DNA from: Pardosa pseudoannulata
Taxonomy: Eukaryota; Arthropoda; Arachnida; Araneae; Lycosidae
NCBI GenBank assembly: GCA_032207245.1
Contig: CM063506.1
Coordinates: 35,516,309-35,580,308 of the forward strand
DNA: 64,000 nt
Reading direction: 5' to 3'
The position numbers and the translations under genes are program-made. The notes under the pieces are model-generated. The model had not been told where the DNA came from and did no database searches. It saw nothing but the letters and a program-made list of their open reading frames with translations. This document shows, piece by piece, positions 46,025-57,600 of the stretch. The stretch's first letter is position 1. Every line of letters starts with the position of its first letter.

Positions 46025-46088
46025 ATGAAAACAGGTCCCGGTGTAATTAGCCCTTGTGTAACCAAACAGTAGACTGCTCTAAACTATA
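46025..46088 (+). repeat. SINE tail fragment next to exon 4
   Basis: 'ggtcccggtgtaattagccc', then 'ttgtgtaaccaaacagtaga', then 'ctgctctaaac' is the SINE end. It reaches to within 30 bp of the acceptor of exon 4, and lies directly right of the Tc1 element. Confidence 0.7.
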
Positions 46089-46115
46089 ATCTAATTCTAC
46101 CATGGCGATTTCTAG

Positions 46116-46357
46116 GTTTGCAGCTGTCGGAGCTTTGCTGACGGCTGCAATGGTCTGCTATTCACTGCTGGTGAGTGTACTGCTTCAAACGTCAGATGGA
46201 ACAATCGTTGAGTACAGAAGTCCTACTTTCAACTCTTTCTCATTGGCTTTTGGTACAATTTTGTTTTCTTTCGGAGGAGTTTTCTCTTTTCCAAGCATTC
46301 AAAACGACATGGAGAAAAGAAGAGAATTCAATAAAGCTTCCCTATTAGGATTTGCAG
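46116..46357 (+). CDS. amino acid transporter, exon 4 of 7
   Basis: Codes residues 186-267 (phase 2 to 1): FAAVGALLTAAMVCYSLLVS (segment 5), a loop with TSDGTIVEYRSPTFN, then FSLAFGTILFSFGGVFSFPS and IQNDMEKRREFNKASLLGFAG. The F-G-G-x-x-x-FP-x-IQ-x-DM-x-x-x-x-x-F motif is the most diagnostic block of AVT1/mahogany-like AAAP transporters. Acceptor tttctag, donor gtaaat. Confidence 0.9.
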
Positions 46358-46489
46358 GTAAATAATATGTTACTAAGTTAAAATTCATAATTCCACTTAG
46401 TTTGATTAGCAGGGTCATATAATTGCAGACCTGGTAAAAGGAATTATGCTGCAGGTATAATAAATATATGATTTCTTTTACCACTAAGC

Positions 46490-46566
46490 ATAGCTAGACA
46501 CGGGAATCGAATCAGGGTCACCAGCGTCGAAAGCTCAAATTTAACCACTGAACTATCAACTCACAT
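46490..46566 (-). repeat. tRNA-like sequence (pseudo-tRNA or SINE head)
   Basis: Read on the minus strand, 'gatagttcagtggttaaatt' resembles box A and D-loop, and 'gattcgattcccgtgtct' resembles box B and T-arm, about 40 bases apart as in a tRNA. The anticodon arm and acceptor pairing are poor, so a working tRNA is unlikely. Confidence 0.45.
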
Positions 46567-46786
46567 GAAAGAAGTCAGAGAGTAAGGAGTATAACAACAG
46601 TTTGATAATTTATAGAAATTTTGCAGGGTTTTTTTTTTTAATAAATCGGTAATGTTTATAGCTGAAAGGGAAATATGTAACTGTTGCAAGAAATTTTCTT
46701 GCTTTTGACTTCTTGTTTGTCAAGCCTTTCTAAGGCTTGACAAACTATTTCGTGGTAGTACTACTTAAGTACTTCGTGGTAAATAT

Positions 46787-47425
46787 TGTTACGAACTTCA
46801 AAGCTGGGTTCGGGGATTGAATGGACTTTAAGTAAGACAGCACGAAAACAATAATTTATTGGCAATCAGTTGGAAAATACAATGTCAGAAAGGCATCAAG
46901 ATTAAGGTACTGCACACTCTTATCAAGCTCACAAAATCATCGCGGAACAACTCGAGCACAATGCCGTGGGCTCACATACCTCTTTCCTCATCAAACAAAA
47001 CGGAAGCACCGGTAAAATACAACACACCGTGCATACTCTTTACACCGAGAAATCTACTTAACGACTCTCTGTTTCAAAGGCATCAAAGGTGGTGATGCAA
47101 CTGGACCATATGGGCCGAGCCCGTCAATCCAGAGGCTTCTGTAAGTAAACACAAAAATGACAACGAACGAAAAATAAACACATAAAAGAACAAGGAGATA
47201 GAAGGGTGGATTCGTGAGTTCATAGCACAACTCTCTACTCAGCCTGCCTTATATAGGCTCGAAGACACTGCTGGAATATTCCAGACACCGGAACGGAAAG
47301 TTGTAACGTATCGCCACACTTGGCAACGAATTGGCGACAAAAATAAGTTGCCAAAACTGTCGCCAATGAGCCGGTAGGCGAGATACCCATAGAGTCCTAT
47401 GTTAAATTTAAACAAATTCGTAACA
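46787..47425 (-). mobile_element. solo LTR, 639 bp, with 4-bp target duplication
   Basis: It begins TGTTACGAA and ends TTCGTAACA, perfect inverted ends with TG...CA, flanked by ATAT at 46783-46786 and 47426-47429. On the minus strand it has a TATA-like 'gcctatataaggcaggctga' (about 47246-47265) and an AATAAA signal near 46857, in the right order for a promoter and polyadenylation site. There is no internal retrotransposon sequence. It is a product of recombination between the two LTRs of a former element. The 4-bp duplication suits Ty3/gypsy or similar groups. Confidence 0.85.
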
Positions 47426-47429
47426 ATAT

Positions 47430-48829
47430 ACTTATTACCAAAGTCATTATTTTTTAATGACTCTTCTAAGCTATTTTACTGCCTCTCATTAGATCTGCCA
47501 TTTATTAATAACTTCTGAAATAAAAAAATTAAAAAAAATCTTGGCCTCAGAACATGGTTTTGATAATTAAGGTTATCTTTGAACGAGGCAAAGAAGACAA
47601 TATTAGGAAGCTAATTTATTCTGCATATAACCCTTCGTTCATTTGATTCGTTTTCATTCTTCCTGGTGTGAACGGTGGTAAAAGGAATGAAAAATCCAAT
47701 GACATAAAAAATACTACATGTATTTTAACTGACGAAAACTATACACGAACATGAAAAAAAAAAAAATGTCAAACCATAATCATTACAAAAATATGACGTA
47801 ATTGCACTCACGCAAATGGAAGTACACAGACTTAGCTCACTTCGAAGGTCGATCGGTACAACATGCAAGCGAATCAGTGGAATCAAAATGTATAACGCAA
47901 GAATCTTTCTTTTTAAATCATTTGCTCTTTCATACTTTTTCTGTGTTGCCACATCTGTCTCCAATGCATTTTAAATGTCAAAAATAAAAGAAGTAGTTTT
48001 TATTGGCGAAAACCATGGAGTTCACTGGCTACAACAATTCGAAACAAATTATTTTTCAGATAGTAGTCATATTCTTTATATTTTTTTTTTTTTTTTTTTT
48101 GTAAGCACAACATTAAAAAAAATAAGAAGCATAAAATGTCCTATCTTTTATTATCAACCCGTGGGTGGTGGTAATCATATTTCCAACTAAAATAGAAGTT
48201 AAAATTAAATTAACCTAATAATCTAAATTCATTTATTTTTTAAATCAATCGTAATTCAAAAAATATTTTAATATAACCATTGTGAGAGAAAAAAACGCTT
48301 TATAAAGAGATTCGTTTATAGGAGATCTGTGAAAGCAATCTATACTACAGAAAAAATACATAATATTTTTTATCAAAATATTTGTACTTATCATATTAAG
48401 GGTAGTTAGTACCTTTATAGCTGAAAAGAGTTCTCTTTACAATAAAAAATTTTCCCATATCAATAAAGGTCTAACTTTATAAAATTTATGTAGTTTTGTT
48501 ATATGTGTCGTGTAGCTCTCGTTTTATTTTTAGGTATACACCTATGATCAAATTTATAGTGGTATTTATTTTTGTTAGTCACAAAGACTAAATATTATTT
48601 GGGTTGCGTTGTGTAAAATATTTAAGTACTAAATTCAACCACAGGTTCTGAGAGACTACAGACTTAAAATAAAATATAAACTAATAAGCTAAATTAAGAG
48701 TAACTGAAATCAGCTTAAAATAAAAAAAGCAAATTTATTATAATGATATATACATATCTATATACAAACAATCTGATTTAATCTTCATAAAATTTACTTT
48801 TTCAACACGTTCAATTAGGTGCCACACTA
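47430..48829. other. non-coding intron stretch
   Basis: AT-rich, with a T-run of about 20 at 48081-48100. The open frames here have no support. Confidence 0.45.
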
Positions 48830-49540
48830 ATTAAGATCTGACAATAATTTTCTATCACTTACGTAGCTGTAAGAGAGAGGATCTAATCTCAATTTCAAAA
48901 TATTTATAATAAGTACCTTTGTGGGTCTATATGGTGTGCCAAGGCAGTACTCCGGTCGGACGCTCTTGTGAAATGACGTAGATACTTTGCGTGTTATCTC
49001 AATTGGTGGGACGACAACGTTGACTCCAGTCTCACTACTGGTCTGGGGCCTTCTAAATAACTTGGGGTGATTTTGAAAAAGCGGATGAGCTGGAAACTTC
49101 TGGTCGTTGCGAGATGTCGAGGTCTTTCTTGGGCCCAACTCCTTTGATCCCCGTACTCTGTCCTCGAGTCCTGAACACTTGCCGTCGAACTCTCGACCTC
49201 CGAACTCTGACAGTCGGACTTCTCTACTCTACTCGACTCGACTGCCGAACAACTTCTCTTTCTCGATCTTTCTTTATTTTATGTATTTTTCATCTGTGTC
49301 CATTCTTATCTCTCTTCGTCCAATCAGGAGAGCTGTAAAAATCCAATTGGTCTCTTTTACCCCGCCTTGAAACCGCAAACGTGGAAAAACCTTATCCCTT
49401 CAAATTGGGCACTGTGCTTTAGGGACTCATAAATAACTTCACAAAGGCACATTCTTATTTAGTGTCATGTACAGAGACGTGATTCTAATTTGGGATCAGA
49501 ACCCCGACCGAGGACCCCGCAGACGACGTTGAAATAATTT
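48830..49540. other. unassigned GC-richer block, possible LTR-type remnant
   Basis: Balanced base composition, unlike the flanks, with repeated 'cgactcgactg', 'ctcgacctccga' words near 49190-49245 and a G/C-rich end 'gaccccgcagacgacg'. Overlapping frames on both strands are open for 60-100 codons but with low-complexity Ser/Arg/Pro content. It could be an LTR plus leader region of a retrotransposon; no ends were found. Confidence 0.35.
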
Positions 49541-50271
49541 TTATTGGTACTCTTCTCCTTTACAAAAGATGTGATGAGGTCATATTTAGATCCCAAGCAT
49601 TTTACTTCTCGTATTAATTAATCAATTATATTACTGATCTAAATCGCCTCATCACAATACGGAGCAATAAGTTTAAAAAAATACAAATACACTAAGAGGA
49701 AAAAGATAGAAATCCACCTATCAGCTAAATAGCTTTCGAAATGTGTAAATTAAATGTAATTTATTTTGTATGCTGGTGTATTTGTTTGTATTTAATTTAA
49801 TTTATAATTTTATGTAATTTAATTAAATGTAATGTAATTTGTAATATAAATTTGTGAATTTATAATATATTAAATTTTTTATAGCAAATAAAAGCTAATT
49901 TTCTTTTTTTTGTTCTGTAAACCTCAATTATATCAATCGAAAAAATATATTTTATTTAGCGCATGATAAAAGCTATTTTTTTAATTTTCAATTTTATTAC
50001 AATTTTAATCATTTTTTATCGATTTTTAAATGTCAGAAACCTTTAAAATTTTAGTTTGCAGAATAAAAAAGGTATTTTACCCCAGTTTGATATAAAAATT
50101 TAGTTCCTAATATGCATATTTCAAAATTTATCTTGCAGGTAAGTGAATTCAATTTTTTTCCTTTGGTGTATAACTTTTATACTGTTTTTAAAAATGAACT
50201 ACTTAAAATGACAAAACTAAATAAGTTTTTTAAACTATAACATTATTAACGCTATATCGTTTCTTTTTCAG
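49541..50271. other. non-coding intron stretch
   Basis: Strongly AT-rich with repeated 'atgtaattt' words at 49757-49850. No element is identified. Confidence 0.45.
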
Positions 50272-50478
50272 GACTTCTGCTACTATATTTGCCTATCACT
50301 ATAGTAGGCTACACAGTACTTGGATCTTCTGTGCCTTCTAATATCCTTTTTACAGTAGATAAGGGATATCTGAGGATGTTCATAGAGGCTTCCTTAGCTG
50401 CGCACATATTACTTGCATTTCTGCTTGTGTTGAATCCAGTAGCTCAAGAACTCGAGGATGCTCTGAATATTGAAGCAA
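50272..50478 (+). CDS. amino acid transporter, exon 5 of 7
   Basis: Codes residues 267-336 (phase 1 to 1): LLLYLPITIVGYTVLGSSVP (segment 7), then NILFTVDKGYLRMF, then IEASLAAHILLAFLLVLNPV (segment 8) and AQELEDALNIEA. YLP....GY...G..V is a typical AAAP helix. The donor is gtgagt at 50479; the longer open frame to 50597 runs into a Helitron-like insertion and is not coding. Confidence 0.88.
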
Positions 50479-50496
50479 GTGAGTATACATCCCGAA

Positions 50497-50660
50497 TCCC
50501 CTATATAATAATAGCCTATGTTATCTGTCCGTCTATCCTCGAATTTATGAAGTGGTTGGACCTGGAAGAGATAGAGGCACCCATATTGGATTCTTGATAA
50601 GTTAGGGTTAGCAAAATTCAAAGCGAGTAAAGTTTGCCTTCTCCTACAAAGGTACCATTT
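50497..50660 (+). mobile_element. Helitron-like element (family 2, copy 3), 5' part
   Basis: A then TCCCCTATATAATAATAGCC, 'tatgttatctgtccgtct', 'gaagtggttggacctgg' and 'gttagggttagcaaaattca' match the minus-strand reading of the copies at 28801-29464 and 29930-32783. The 3' end with hairpin was not found. Confidence 0.75.
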
Positions 50661-51729
50661 TTACATCTAACCACAAACATTAAATACGACAATCATAATT
50701 TATCACGTTATAATTTATCTGAAATGGAAACAGCCTGTAAAACTTTTTAAAATCCCAAGCGACATCTTTGCTTCTATATATCCAGGCTGAAGACTGGTTG
50801 CGCAGCGGCTGGTGGTATAAATAAGTTCGAAGTGTCATACTTAGGTACTCTGATTTCTCGGAAAAATAGACCAAAAAAAAACTAAAATTAAAATATTTGC
50901 AAGTAAATGGGAACATAGTTTATTTCATAAAAATATTGACTCAAAAATTCGATGCATTTTTATTGTTTCGTATTCAAAAGATATTTCAGTTTTATGAGTA
51001 TAATGTATCATTTTAAACATCCTTGTTGCATCTCTTATATACACAAGTACATGCACACTTGTAAAATTGATTGGAAAAGCTAGAAATATGCTTACATCTC
51101 TTTCAATTGACGCATCAAAGTTGAAAAATAAATGTTTACAATTTTAGACAAAATACATTTTTCTCTTGATAGTTGGTAGAGAGTTGTGGTAATATATTTT
51201 TTAGTTAGAGGATACATTGTAAAAAAAAATTAAATGCATTCATCAGTCAAGCCGATTTGTTGGCAGATAATTCTAGAAAAGATTTTGACAGATGGCTTTG
51301 AAAATTTAGATAACAAAAATGTTCAGACGACTAAGTCATATGGCATTAGAAACTTTTGCCTTGACATTGAATAGATTTTTATAGATTGATTTGTCATGTG
51401 TTAAGCTTATAGCTTATTTTGTTTTGATTTTCTTTTTCTCGCATCAGCATGCTACGAGGTTTATTAGAAAAGTAAGCTTCGTTACTTGGAAAAAATATGT
51501 GGATTAAAAAAAACATTTAATTATAATTTACAAACATTGTTCAACAAACACATTAAAGCTTTTAACTTATCTATGTTTTGCATGCCAGCAGGTGGCTGCA
51601 TGTGAGGTTAATGAAGATGTTACAGCATCTTTCACTTCTTCGTTGTTGTCAAAGCGTTCATTTTGCTTCAATTGAACAGTTGAAAACGTCTGCTAATTAT
51701 CTTAGCTTTTTCACTATATACCTCACAGT

Positions 51730-51826
51730 TTGATCTGACTTGGAGCACCAAGGTAAATTTTTTGTAACACTAGGGCTGATTAGACCAGGATCAATTCCTT
51801 AAAGCTGATTACGGACGCCCATGCCA
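51730..51826 (-). repeat. SINE fragment, reverse orientation
   Basis: Reversed, it reads 'tggcatgggcgtccgtaatc', 'agctttaaggaattgatcct', 'ggtctaatcagccctagtgt', then 'ttggtgctcca', following the SINE order from the middle to the tail. Confidence 0.7.
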
Positions 51827-52109
51827 TCAGTTCAGCCAATAGACTCCGAATGCAGCGGCTCAGAAAAGACAATGGATTTAGCTTGGTCATACATTCCTAG
51901 CATTCAAAAGCGAATTGCTGGAGCTAAACAGGAATTAATTTTAATGTATGCGAAGTCGCTAAGGTTAACACAATCTGAAGGGAAACAAAGACATCTCGCC
52001 AACGATTGCAATTTTAGGGATAGAATCACCTGAAATTTTTTTAAAAAAATACAATTATAATTAAGTTAGTTTAGGGTTAAAATACCATTACACATACGTA
52101 TATATAGTT

Positions 52110-52456
52110 GCGTACTTCCCTTATGAGTTCGGAAACTGAACGGAGTTTGGGTAACACGACACAAAAACACTGAGTGATTAGTAAAAAGATCAACTCAGTA
52201 CTCAAAGAGCAGTCCAGAACAGTCTAGTTCAGATACCATGGAATAATCCAGTATGCTGTAGTACATTTCAATGCACAACACACACACAGACATTAATACC
52301 AAAACGAGAGCTAATTCACTACATGGTGACGAGGCAAAGCAATAAGTTTTTTGATTCTGAAGTCAGCTAACAGAATGCCAAGAGGCGACAAATTGAGACT
52401 ATATTTCGAGACATTTCCGGACTTCTTAAGTCTTTAAAAGTATATGGTTACGCCAA
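52110..52456. mobile_element. degraded LTR-like block
   Basis: 'tgcgtacttccc', 'gttcggaaactgaacgga', 'gtaacacgacacaaaaacac' and the end 'ggttacgcc' resemble the start and end of the solo LTR at 46787-47425 (tgttacgaacttc, ggttcggggattgaatgga, gacagcacgaaaaca, ttcgtaaca). The middle is not alignable by eye. Confidence 0.35.
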
Positions 52457-52539
52457 ATATATCACAAAAAATAAATAAATAAAATAAAGTTGCTAAAAAC
52501 ATCGTCCACAAACCAAAATAGGCATTTTACAAATTTCAG

Positions 52540-52542
<3 letters not shown>

Positions 52543-52606
<64 letters not shown>
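52543..52606. repeat. (AT)n microsatellite
   Basis: About 60 bp of AT alternation in intron 5. Confidence 0.95.
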
Positions 52607-52610
<4 letters not shown>

Positions 52611-52847
52611 GTGCCCAAAGAATGAGTCATGTATACAATAGCCTGTCAAATTTACGAAAAGCTTACTCTGATTAAAATACATATTTGTTTTGGAAACACG
52701 TATGCTTAAAACATTTTCTCATATTTTAACAGAAAATTAAGAAATTGTTTCCTTGTGAACTACCGACGAATCAGTAATTTTTCGACTTATGATTAGTTAT
52801 TTTCCTATCGATGACGAATCCCATATTTTACTTTTCTTCCTTTTCAG

Positions 52848-53046
52848 ATTTCAATTACAAAAGATGCCTCGCCAGGACGTTTTTAATGTGCATAGTTCTG
52901 TTTATTGCGTACGCCATACCACATTTCGACAAAATAATGAATCTCGTTGGTGGGTCAACGATGACTCTCTTAACCTTCATATTCCCTCCGCTTATTTACA
53001 TCTGCCTCATCTACAACGACGATAGCAAGATACTCCCACGCAAAAG
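52848..53046 (+). CDS. amino acid transporter, exon 6 of 7
   Basis: Codes residues 336-402 (phase 1 to 2): FNYKRCLARTFLMCIVLFIA and YAIPHFDKIMNLVGG (segment 9 and loop), then STMTLLTFIFPPLIYICLIY (segment 10). R..LR....(A/V)A...P.F..(I/L)..L.GG.......F..P is a conserved C-terminal AAAP signature and is well matched here. Acceptor ttttcag, donor gtaaat. Confidence 0.9.
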
Positions 53047-53091
53047 GTAAATATAGTTCAGATACTTATATATTTTTTAAAGCTAGTTCAT

Positions 53092-53759
53092 AAGGGCCTT
53101 AACAAGGGCGTGGCAAAGGTGGCACCTGCCACGGGTGCATCAATCTTGAGGCGCTGCACCATGAAGAAAATGGGGTCCGAAAGAGAACGATAGTAGAAAT
53201 AAGGAAAGGTTGTAAAATAGTTTTTTTTTTATTATAAAATCCAGTATGTTTAAAAATGATCTTTTTAATGAATTTTCTTATTTTTTAAAATGCTTCTAGA
53301 GACTAAACTTGTTATATATTCCTACAAAATGTTTACCAAACACACCTAATATGCCTTAATTCAAATCTGAGTATTCGTTTTAAATTTTAAATTTATTAAA
53401 GTTGTTAAAACTAAATTTAAATTTAGAAATTCCCCAATTTTCTATGAGAATTCAACGTTCAAATAAAAAATATTCCCCTCAAAAAAAAAAAAAAAAAAAA
53501 AACTATTCAGTTTCAATTTATTAGCAAAATAATACCTACAAAGTGTTTAAAAATATTAAATATTAATAAGGTAAAAATAGAAGAAAAATTAGAAATTAAT
53601 CTACTAGGAATGATTTAAGAATTAACAAAATATTTTGCTAGTTTATTCTGAATATATGATAGAAAAAAATGATGTTTACATATTTTCTCACAATATATGG
53701 TGGTAAGGGCACAGACCAGTTTTTTGCAGCAGGCGCGGATGGACATAGTTAAAGCCCTG
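53092..53759. mobile_element. hAT-type MITE, 668 bp
   Basis: Flanked by TAGTTCAT (53084-53091) and TAGTTCAC (53760-53767), an 8-bp duplication with one difference. The left end AAGGGCCTTAACAAGGGCG and the reversed right end CAGGGCTTTAACTATGTCC are imperfect inverted repeats. It is non-coding. Confidence 0.65.
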
Positions 53760-54227
53760 TAGTTCACAATAACATTTTTTTTTTCAATGGAATAGCTTAA
53801 AAAGGTAAAGGATAAACAATTATCGAGACTCTTTTTTGATTATGGAAATATGGCATTTACTGTATGGCCCATCTAAGCTTTACGTCTAAAGGCATTATCC
53901 CACGTCTGATCCTTTACCAGTTGAAAAAACAACAAATTTAGTTTTACGATTCCTTTTCCCAATGATGAATGCACGGATTTCTCATGCAATACCAAAATAA
54001 TTTTAAACCGATTTTTTTTTCAGATAACCTATAAATAAGACTTTTAACCTGTTGAAAATATTTCATTCTGTCATGAGAAATCCGAACTAAGAGAATTAAC
54101 ATTTACATACACTAACCATCTCAAAGTTTGATTTATTTTTATGAATTAAGCTATTATTTTTATAAAATTACTACTTTGATGCATTGCATATTTTCGAAGT
54201 TTCAACAATACTTGATATTTATTACTA

Positions 54228-54386
54228 TGAGCCGAATGGTTAGGGCACTTATCTACAGTACCGGAGTTCATTTAATCCTACTCTGGCATGGATGTTTGCA
54301 GCCGTTTGGAATCGGCTTTAAGCTGTAGGTCCCGATCACATTAACCCTTGTGTTGCAAAGAAGACCATAGTGCTCCAAACCAAACC
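54228..54386 (+). repeat. SINE with perfect 13-bp target duplication
   Basis: ATATTTATTACTA flanks it exactly (54215-54227 and 54387-54399). The body matches the copy at 26776-26958 from the box-A region 'gaatggttagggcac' through 'gtttgcagccgtttggaatc', 'ggctttaagctgtaggtccc' to 'gtgctccaaaccaaacc'. Box B is decayed (agttcatttaatcc). Confidence 0.9.
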
Positions 54387-54479
54387 ATATTTATTACTAA
54401 AATATTTAATGATGTTCTGAAAATATATGTATCACAGCATTTTATTATTTAAAATTAAATATTCCTTTTCTTCTTTTAG

Positions 54480-54606
54480 GATATCTAAACTTGAAATGAC
54501 TTTCTTACTGCAAATCATGTTAGTTGGTACAGCTGGAGGAATTGCTTGTACATATTTTGCAATAACGGATATAATTTCAATTTTTTTCACTTCTGACAAA
54601 ACATAA
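54480..54606 (+). CDS. amino acid transporter, exon 7 of 7
   Basis: Codes residues 402-443 and the stop TAA (phase 2 in): ISKLEMTFLLQIMLVGTAGG and IACTYFAITDIISIFF, the last membrane segment, then TSDKT. Acceptor cttttag. The helix ends with the typical G..G...TY.A..DII pattern of AAAP proteins. An AATAAA near 54849 could serve polyadenylation. Confidence 0.88.
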
Positions 54607-57600
54607 AATATTCAATTGATAATGTTCAAATTTTAAAGGAAGCAAAAATGTTAAAATAACTTAAGTACATGCACCATCATATATGATCCAACATAAATAG
54701 GAACAACTAAAACCAAGCCTTACTATTATTTGGGCAGTTCTGGTTTATGAAGTCTATGAAAACTTTAGATCAAGATGAGCATGATATAAAATACATGGTT
54801 ATTACCAGACAAGATTTGAATTATAGTTACAGTTATCTTTGAATAGAAAATAAATTCTGTATAGAAAAATCAGTAGTGAAATCATGACTATTTTGATAGG
54901 TTATACAACCAAGAATTTGTTTCAAGTTTGGAGGAAAAACTTCTATGTTAATGGAGATGATACAAGATTATTAAATTATTCAAGATTTTAAAGAGTTTTT
55001 ATTCATATTGTGTAATTCTAGTTATTATGTTTTACTAGAATACTTTCTGTAAAAGACTGCTAACTGAATATCTTTAGTTCTTCAAGCTCCTATGTGTCAG
55101 TTCTTTAATTTACTCAGTATACAGTCAATTTAACTTTGAAATTTTCTTAAATTTAAAGAATATTTAAGACTGATATCAAGACAGATTCATACAGTAACAA
55201 TATTATGTGAAAGACAAAATTTTAATTTCACTATCATATTAAGATTTTTCATAAAAGACTAGTTTTTGGTTAGATTTGTTGATATAAAATTCACTGACAC
55301 AAATCATTTGATAAAAAAATAATCAATTTAAATCAAGAATACATTTTTTTCATACTTTGTAAATTTCTTAAGGGTTAGGGCACCACCACAGTATTAGAAG
55401 GCTTATTACCTGATATTTTACCATTTGTATAGGTAAAATATGGTTCAATTTTTTCAGTCCTAATGAGGATATACATATATCCCATAAATTAGATTTCATT
55501 CCCTATTGGATAAATAAAACCTGCTTTAAAATGAGTTATTACATTTTTAATGTTCTTGCAGAATTTGGAAACAAAAGTATGGCATAAAAGGCTTGACAAT
55601 ATTTTCAGATTGCAAATGGCCCACTTATATTTATGAGATCACCTGTTACTCAAGTAGATCTGAGCTGCATTTGCAATGCTTCTTCATTTTTAACAACTTT
55701 AGTTCTGACCTTTGCTGCTCTTTCAAAAAGTATTATTTCACAAATTGATAAGCCATCTACAATAATTTTGCAAACAGGTATTGAGGTTTCCCAGAGATTT
55801 ATGATTTCCTTCTCAATGGTCTCTTTTTCAACTAAAATGTTACTTTTTTTTGAAAAATGGTCTTTTTTGTCCACTTTATTTGGGTACATTATTATTTATT
55901 ATTATTACTTTTTAAAAAAAAAAAAAAATTCTGTAAGGAAGATGAAATACTTTTCGAAACAATATATTGGATGGATTGAAATCTCAATACCATGATTGTG
56001 GTATTAAAGAAATATGGTACTGTATTCAGCCTTACTTAACATGAATTGCTTAAAAAACTTTTTGAAATATAGAATATTCCAGAAAGAGGAACCATTAGAT
56101 TACATTTTATATGACAAATTAAAGAATTGTGAAAAGAATTTAATTAAAAAAAAAAAGCAATGCAAAAGAATTTTAAAAAGATTTAAATGACAATTCAATA
56201 TTATATTTGATATCTGTGGTATTCTTTTAGAGTGTTTTGGTATTGAATAATGCTGCTTTAAATGTATATATCAGGAAAATCATTTGCATTATTTTTTGAT
56301 AAGTTAAAAATATTGATCAATGGATTATTCTCTACTTTGAATCAATGTTATCAACATAACCAATTAGTATAGTTATGCACCTAAACAGACCATCTCATTG
56401 TGAAAAATAAGGTCCCTGTTTTTGTCCCATTTTAAAAAAAAGTATAGGTGACTTTTTTTTTTTTTTTTTTTTTTTTAAAATAGAAAAATTACTTTTTTTC
56501 ACTATTTTTGAACTAGATTTCTGCTGACAAAACTGAAAATAAAAGGATTTACAAAATAAGCATGAGAACCACATTTGCCTTCAGTTGTTATAGAATAATA
56601 AACACTAAAAGCTTTAAAATTTCTTTAGCAATATTATACCCTCCAGTGTAGTCTTTTATAGGTTAAGGAATATAAAATCTTTGACAAAATAAAATATGGG
56701 TTTCAAGACAAAGAATAATACAAAAAATGTACTAATGTATGAAAATGAAATACAAAACAATATCCTAACAGAACTTGTTTTAAGTTTATTCTGATATGTA
56801 AAAAAAAAAAAATAAAATAAAAGATGAAGGAAATGAAAATAAATTTGACCCTTTTAAACATGTATATTATATATATAATTTAAAAATGACTAATTTATTT
56901 CTTTGCTTTCTTCAATTTCAAATAATGATTAAACACATGAAATCAATCTTACTACTTATCTCTAAAATATTCAAATAATTAAAATGTATTTGGTTAAAAA
57001 AAATTGAAAGTAAATTGCACAAACAAGACGAAATTAAAAAAGTAAGAGATAAAACAAGCAAAAATCAATAACAGAAAATATTTGAAAATTAAGAAAAAAA
57101 TTGAACATTAAATGCACATAAAGATCTAACAAAAATTTAAAATTGATAAATCCTAAATCAAAAAATTGTTAAACTAAAAAATAATGAAAATTTGAAAATA
57201 AAGATTAACGTAGAAAATTCAGATTTCATAATAAAATCCTGTACAGCGAAGAAAGGGTAATAAGCCTTGATGTGGCATTTCACTGATGATTGTGTCAAGA
57301 TTCGGCAATAAATTAAAAAATTTTTTTATATACATTGATCTAAACAAAGATGATAAAATGTGACTGTGAAAGGACATGACACTGAAAATGTAATTTAAGA
57401 AATGAAGATAAACTAACAAAACATGTTTATCCATTTTCAAAATAATTTTGCAGCATTAAAAGTATTTCTATATTCCCATACAGATAATAATTATTTCAAA
57501 TTTTAAAAAAAATCTATAGATAAACTATGCCATGTTTAATTATTACTTTTTTAAAAGAGGTTCTTAAGATATACTTTTATTCCCCAGACAATGTTCCACA

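Larger units (their letters stand above)
43703..46115 (+). other. intron 3 of the transporter gene
   Basis: It contains a two-copy tandem duplication (43868-44215), a SINE fragment, a Tc1-like element on the minus strand and another SINE fragment directly before exon 4. The minus-strand frame at 44390-44659 (89 codons) is unassigned. Confidence 0.75.
46358..50271 (+). other. intron 4 of the transporter gene
   Basis: A 3.9 kb intron with a tRNA-like fragment, a solo LTR, a poly-T tract at 48080-48100 and an unassigned GC-richer block at 48830-49540. Confidence 0.75.
50479..52847 (+). other. intron 5 of the transporter gene
   Basis: It contains a Helitron-like 5' part 18 bp after the donor, a SINE fragment in reverse orientation, an LTR-like degraded block and an (AT)n tract. 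Confidence 0.75.
53047..54479 (+). other. intron 6 of the transporter gene
   Basis: It contains a hAT-type MITE, A-rich tract near 53480-53502 and a SINE with target duplication. Confidence 0.75.

Noticed and set aside
50289..50597. Single 102-codon gene
   Set aside because: The last 40 codons are Helitron-like sequence; the true exon ends at 50478 with gtgagt, and the phase fits exon 6.
57219..57440. 73-codon minus-strand frame
   Set aside because: AT-rich, no motif, no splice support; similar frames at 59411-59629 and 62273-62464 are also judged chance.
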